Shown: in pieces, positions 60,845 to 64,000 of the stretch
Layout of the letters: each line of letters opens with the position of its first letter
Numbering within the stretch: the first letter of the stretch is position 1
Origin: Nibribacter ruber
Lineage (GTDB): Bacteria; Bacteroidota; Bacteroidia; Cytophagales; Hymenobacteraceae
Direction of reading: 5' to 3'
DNA length: 64,000 nt
Assembly (NCBI RefSeq): GCF_009913235.1
Contig: NZ_CP047897.1
Coordinates: 2,417,001 to 2,481,000, forward strand
Notes under the pieces: model-generated
Database searches by the model: none
What the model saw: only the letters and a program-made list of their open reading frames with translations
Told to the model about the DNA's origin: nothing
Position numbers and translations under genes: made by a program

Positions 60845-61945
60845 ATGCAAGATCAGATTCAGCAAGTACTACAGCAGAAACAGCAGTCTACCTTTCCGGT
60901 GGCCCCAGGCATCATGGGCATGGAGATTGTCTTTGTGAACCTCTATTTTGTGGAGAACCCAGACGGCTCCTGGGTGTTGGTAGACGCAGGCTTGTACGCC
61001 TCGGCAGACCGCATCAGAAAAGCCGCCGAAGAAAAGTTTGGCAAGTCCAACCCGCCCAAGGCCATTTTGCTCACGCACGGGCACTTTGACCACGTGGGCG
61101 CCCTGCAGACCTTGGCAGACTATTGGAACGTGCCGGTGTTCACGCACCCGCTAGAGCTGCCGTATTTGACCGGTTTGTCCAGCTACCCTCCGCCAGACTC
61201 CAGCGTGGGCGGCGGCGGCATGGCCTATATGTCGTTCATGTATCCCAAGAAACCCATTACGTTCCATGGCAGGCTGGAGACGCTTCCGCCGGATGGTTCC
61301 GTGCCGTTTGCCCCAGAATGGAAATGGCTGGAAACGCCGGGCCACTCACCAGGACACGTTTCTTTCTTCAGGGAGCGGGACCGCGTGCTATTGGTAGGCG
61401 ATGCCTTTGTGACCCGTAAACCAGAGTCTGCCATGGCGGTGCTCACCCAGAAGAAAGAAGTCTGTGGACCGCCAGCGTATTTTACGCCAGACTGGGATGC
61501 CGCCCGCGCCTCTGTACAGAAATTAGCCGGCTTGCGCCCTTTGGTGGCGGCCAGCGGACACGGTTTGCCCATGCAAGGCGAGCAGCTAGAACGGGAATTG
61601 TCTGACCTGGCGCGTTTGTTTGACCAACTGGCCGTTCCTAGCCAAGGGCGCTACGTGGGCAACCCCGCCATCACAGATGAGCGGGGCGTGGTAGAACTGC
61701 CGCCAACGGTTAAGAACACCGTGCCCAAAGTGCTGGCCACCGCGGGGCTGGTTGCCTTGGCCGGCATGGCCGCGTATTCTTTGGCCAAGAACCGCCGCAA
61801 CGGGCGGGTGTCCAGGCAGCGGAAACGCTGGCCGGCCCAACCACATTTCCAGCACCAACCTGGCACCAATGCAACGGTAGGCCATCTGTACCATCCCTCT
61901 GCCAGTTACCTGGACATGCCAGACGCCACCAACAACTATCCGTAA
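60845..61945 (+). CDS. Metallo-beta-lactamase-fold hydrolase with C-terminal tail
   Basis: 366 residues. Zinc-binding THGHFDHVGAL (HxHxDH), then GHSPGHVSF and LLVGDAFVTR with the third and fourth ligand regions; a later His is in ASGHGLP. The hydrolase ends near residue 270. A membrane-like segment follows (VLATAGLVALAGMAAYSLA), then a basic tail, so the enzyme may be tail-anchored, which is unusual for this family. Substrate unknown. Confidence 0.85.
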   Translation: MQDQIQQVLQQKQQSTFPVAPGIMGMEIVFVNLYFVENPDGSWVLVDAGLYASADRIRKAAEEKFGKSNPPKAILLTHGHFDHVGALQTLADYWNVPVFTHPLELPYLTGLSSYPPPDSSVGGGGMAYMSFMYPKKPITFHGRLETLPPDGSVPFAPEWKWLETPGHSPGHVSFFRERDRVLLVGDAFVTRKPESAMAVLTQKKEVCGPPAYFTPDWDAARASVQKLAGLRPLVAASGHGLPMQGEQLERELSDLARLFDQLAVPSQGRYVGNPAITDERGVVELPPTVKNTVPKVLATAGLVALAGMAAYSLAKNRRNGRVSRQRKRWPAQPHFQHQPGTNATVGHLYHPSASYLDMPDATNNYP

Positions 61946-61963
61946 TCATGTTGAGAAGCATAT

Positions 61964-62005
61964 AAAAAGAAGAAGGCGAACCAGATGGTTCGCCTTCTTC
62001 TTTTT
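61964..62005. terminator. Bidirectional terminator fused to degenerate palindrome copy 26
   Basis: Stem AAAAAGAAGAAGGCGAACCA and complement around GA, with T-run leading into CGTTTTT of the repeat. Between convergent genes. Confidence 0.86.
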
Positions 62006-62041
62006 CGTTTTTGGGCAGTTTTCCCCAGATCAGGGCAAAAC
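62006..62041. repeat. 38-bp dispersed palindrome, copy 26 (degenerate)
   Basis: CGTTTTTGGGCAGTTTTCCC kept, but the right end reads CAGGGCAAAAC and then the stop codon of the next minus-strand gene; truncated copy. Confidence 0.65.
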
Positions 62042-62781
62042 TAGTACAAGCCTAGGGCTTTCCTTTTAAGAGCCGTGAACTCGTCATGGTTGATGGTGCC
62101 TTCATCCAGCATGCGCTTGAGGCGCTCAATGGTGGCAATGTCACCGTCAATGGCGCTGTTGCCCGCCATGCCCGCTGAAGAAGGAGAACCCATGTTTGAC
62201 GAAGAGCCCACATTTGAATGCCTATCATGGTTCATGTCTGCATTGGTTGAGGAGCTTCTCTGGTCTAGGTAGTCATCTTGGTGGCGGCGTGTCTGGTAGA
62301 AACGGCTGTCGTCAAAAGACTCATGCTCATAGAAGTCATCATCTGGCGGCGTAGTGTGCGAAGACGTAGTCATGAACGAGGTGGTAGGACTGGTCACCGC
62401 GTGCAGCACGCGGTATTCATAGTCTGGCGTCACCTCGCCGCCCCGGTAAAAAGGATAGCGTGACAAGCCGGCCAGTTCCAGGCCGGTTACCCGCACCTCA
62501 TCGGCAGACTCGTCTAGGTGGGCCGCGCCAATGGGCACCAGGATATGGCGGTCATCAGTGTCAGGCAGCAGCAGGTTGGGGTCTACGTCTACGTCCAGGT
62601 AGCGCACTTTCATGAGGGTCTGGTCCACGATGAGGTCGTCTACTTTGCCAATGCGGCGTCCGTCTGACCCAATCACCTCCCAGCCGCGCACGTCCAGGTT
62701 GTTGTCTGCTACTTTAAAGTTGCTCAGTTTATGCAAAGGGCGCAGGCGCACTCCCTTTGAGTAGTCATTATTCGTTGCCAT
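62041..62781 (-). CDS. PRC-barrel and SHOCT domain protein
   Basis: 246 residues. The N-terminal PRC-barrel (about 15-105) has WEVIGSDGRRIGKVDDLIVD and KVRYLDVDVDP; the middle is acidic and disordered; the C-terminus IERLKRMLDEGTINHDEFTA is a SHOCT helix pair. PRC-barrels occur in RNA-processing and photosynthetic-complex proteins and in stress-type proteins; the role here is unknown. The small membrane protein gene lies upstream on the same strand. Confidence 0.87.
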   Translation of the reverse strand: MATNNDYSKGVRLRPLHKLSNFKVADNNLDVRGWEVIGSDGRRIGKVDDLIVDQTLMKVRYLDVDVDPNLLLPDTDDRHILVPIGAAHLDESADEVRVTGLELAGLSRYPFYRGGEVTPDYEYRVLHAVTSPTTSFMTTSSHTTPPDDDFYEHESFDDSRFYQTRRHQDDYLDQRSSSTNADMNHDRHSNVGSSSNMGSPSSAGMAGNSAIDGDIATIERLKRMLDEGTINHDEFTALKRKALGLY

Positions 62782-62807
62782 GTCTCTTTCTTTTCTAGGT
62801 GAGAAGA

Positions 62808-62996
62808 TTAAACACTGCCATTGTAGTAAGGTGACAGAGGCAGCACGAAAGAGGTGGGCGCGCCGTTGTACTCAGCGGTGTTGTTCTCTTCGTTGAGGTA
62901 TTTGTAGAGCGCGTAGCCAATGATTGCCAACACCAGCAGAATGATCAGCCACATCCAGCCAGAGCGCTTTTTCCGTTCAACATTAATTTCAGCCAT
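62808..62996 (-). CDS. Small single-pass membrane protein (62 aa)
   Basis: 62 residues. A basic N-terminus (MAEINVERKKRSGWM) is followed by one membrane segment (WLIILLVLAIIGYALYKYL) and a short polar tail. Upstream of the PRC-barrel gene with 26 bases between, so probably the same operon. Confidence 0.75.
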   Translation of the reverse strand: MAEINVERKKRSGWMWLIILLVLAIIGYALYKYLNEENNTAEYNGAPTSFVLPLSPYYNGSV

Positions 62997-63133
62997 AGTT
63001 TTATTAGTTTAGGTTAGAAAGGCCACAAGGCCACTCCCTTGAGTACGCAGGTCTGGTAGAGAGGTTTGTTCTCAAGAACTTACTGCGGCGCTTTCCTAAA
63101 CCAGATGGCTTTGCGCCTAAAAAGAAATGCGGT

Positions 63134-63171
63134 CGTTTTTGGCCTGTTTCTGAGAAAACAAGCCAAAAACG
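63134..63171. repeat. 38-bp dispersed palindrome, copy 27
   Basis: Left arm nearly exact, right arm GAAAACAAGCCAAAAACG; symmetry extends outward by GCGGT / ACCGC. Confidence 0.88.
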
Positions 63172-63214
63172 ACCGCAGACAGGGAAAGATGTCTCCCGTC
63201 AGGCCAATGCCTTC

Positions 63215-64000
63215 TTACTTCTGTTCTGGTATCTCTGGGAATTCTATGAACTCGCCGGCGGGCGTAAAGAGCATGCTCATGGGGGCCTCAGTGTCTTTGA
63301 GGATGTCTTGCTGGGTCACGCCCCAGCGGGCCCAGGAAAGCGCCAGCATCTTGGCATAGGCGCTGTTCTCCCAAGGGTTGAAGATCACATCCGTAATATC
63401 ATCAATCAAGGAGTCCATGACCACCACTTCGTCCTGGGGTTTTACGGGGCGCGGCAGGTAATCTGGAATGACGTTGAGCAGGTAGGCACCGTAGAAGACG
63501 CGGGCACTGAACTCGGCGGCCTGGATGGGTTGTAGCTTTCTGGGCTCCACCTCGGCCCAGACGCGGCGCATGGCCCGCTTGAGCAGCTCATTGTCCAGCA
63601 GGCAGCAGACAATGAGCGCGTTGTCCAGCCGCAGACTGATCATCATGGTGGTGAGGTCGTCCCTGAACTCAAAGCGGCTGGGCTCTGCGGCGGCGTCTAC
63701 CTCCACTACAAAGATGGAGCCGGGCAGAAAATCTGCAAATGTCATGGGCACTCTAATGGACTGCAGCACCCTGAAGAACGCCTGAAACTTCATGAGCATC
63801 TTGGGCTGCTCGCTCACGGCGTATTCTGGCTTGATGAGCGGGTCCTGTTCCTTGATGAGTTCATTGATGAGCGTGCCGTAGAACATCTTGCCCAGCCACT
63901 GGAACAGCAGGGCCGGGTCCAGGGCGCGCAAGCCGGCCACGCCTCTTTGGGCGGCTTCCTGCACCTGGTCCTCCAGGGGCTGCACGTACTGGGTCTGGCA
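63215..64000 (-). CDS. Hypothetical protein, 5' end outside window
   Basis: At least 262 codons remain open to the right edge (CQTQYVQPLEDQVQEAAQ...), so the start is beyond the window. Helix-rich, with MKFQAFFRVLQSIRVPMTFA and NVIPDYLPRPVKPQDEVVVM. No signal or membrane segment in the visible part. I do not recognise the family. Confidence 0.75.
   Translation of the reverse strand, partial: CQTQYVQPLEDQVQEAAQRGVAGLRALDPALLFQWLGKMFYGTLINELIKEQDPLIKPEYAVSEQPKMLMKFQAFFRVLQSIRVPMTFADFLPGSIFVVEVDAAAEPSRFEFRDDLTTMMISLRLDNALIVCCLLDNELLKRAMRRVWAEVEPRKLQPIQAAEFSARVFYGAYLLNVIPDYLPRPVKPQDEVVVMDSLIDDITDVIFNPWENSAYAKMLALSWARWGVTQQDILKDTEAPMSMLFTPAGEFIEFPEIPEQK

Noticed and set aside
6771-63171. The 38-bp palindromes as a CRISPR array
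   Set aside because: Copies are kilobases apart and diverged, with genes rather than short spacers between them, and there are no cas genes.
6771-63171. The 38-bp palindromes themselves as intrinsic terminators
   Set aside because: The arm order is U-rich then A-rich, the reverse of what a U-tract terminator needs; separate true terminators sit beside several copies.
1-64000. tRNA or rRNA genes
   Set aside because: No cloverleaf with a TTCGA-type T-loop or rRNA-like stretch was seen in the gaps.

Overview
The window comes from a Bacteroidota chromosome, most likely a member of the Cytophagales near Hymenobacteraceae (a Rufibacter-like organism). This is inferred from the gene content: gldE-gldD gliding genes next to mutY and ssb, a Bacteroidetes-type RNase G/HU locus, an archaeal-type ProS, a two-lipoyl OGDH E2, many lipoproteins with a Cys lipobox, TAnnTTTG promoter boxes and few Shine-Dalgarno sites. 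No rRNA, tRNA, CRISPR array, prophage or intact insertion sequence was seen.

Layout. 1-6.8 kb: RNase G (3' end outside the window), a 29-residue COX24/AURKAIP1-type basic protein, a TPR membrane protein and HU on the minus strand, then mutY, ssb, gldE and gldD on the plus strand. 6.8-7.7 kb: a cassette-like insert carrying one orphan lipoprotein gene. 7.7-18.6 kb: M28 peptidase, GNAT, metallophosphatase, Crp-like regulator, GlcG-like and transthyretin-like secreted proteins, YjdM, RecG and two poorly characterised proteins. 18.8-27.3 kb: a fatty-acid beta-oxidation block on the minus strand (acyl-CoA dehydrogenase, thiolase, HAD/hydratase fusion, MarR regulator, acyl-CoA ligase), interrupted by a four-helix-bundle (S23) gene framed by AAGAC-rich repeats. 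27.4-31.6 kb: ureohydrolase-family protein, cytochrome b5-like protein, amino-sugar kinase and murQ. 31.7-40.7 kb: two small lipoproteins, der, era, hemH, an S41-like protein, a LOG protein and a Kef-type antiporter. 40.7-41.5 kb: a second cassette-like insert with a decayed gene. 41.5-54 kb: proS, lipoprotein, FadL-like outer-membrane protein, and the complete 2-oxoglutarate dehydrogenase set (lpdA, E2, E1). 52.4-60 kb: two related secreted proteins sharing a domain with DWDRH and (I)P(K/R)DRDQ motifs, one of them fused to a phosphoesterase-like domain and a C-terminal beta-barrel; a Vsr endonuclease lies between them. 60-64 kb: stress/envelope-type small proteins, an MBL hydrolase, a PRC-barrel/SHOCT protein and a partial gene at the right edge.

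The most striking feature is not a gene. A 38-bp imperfect palindrome (left arm CGTTTTTGGCCTGTTTT, 4-base centre, right arm AAAACAGGCCAAAAACG) occurs 27 times, always between genes or touching a stop codon, about once per 2.4 kb. Its polarity (U-rich 5' arm, A-rich 3' arm) is the reverse of an intrinsic terminator, yet several copies share their first T-run with a genuine terminator. Two further repeat families (AAGAC-type tracts; a MITE-like element with GTCATCCTGAAAGGATCT ends) and two integron-cassette-like inserts with attC-like 3' sites and a shared 5' motif make up the accessory layer.
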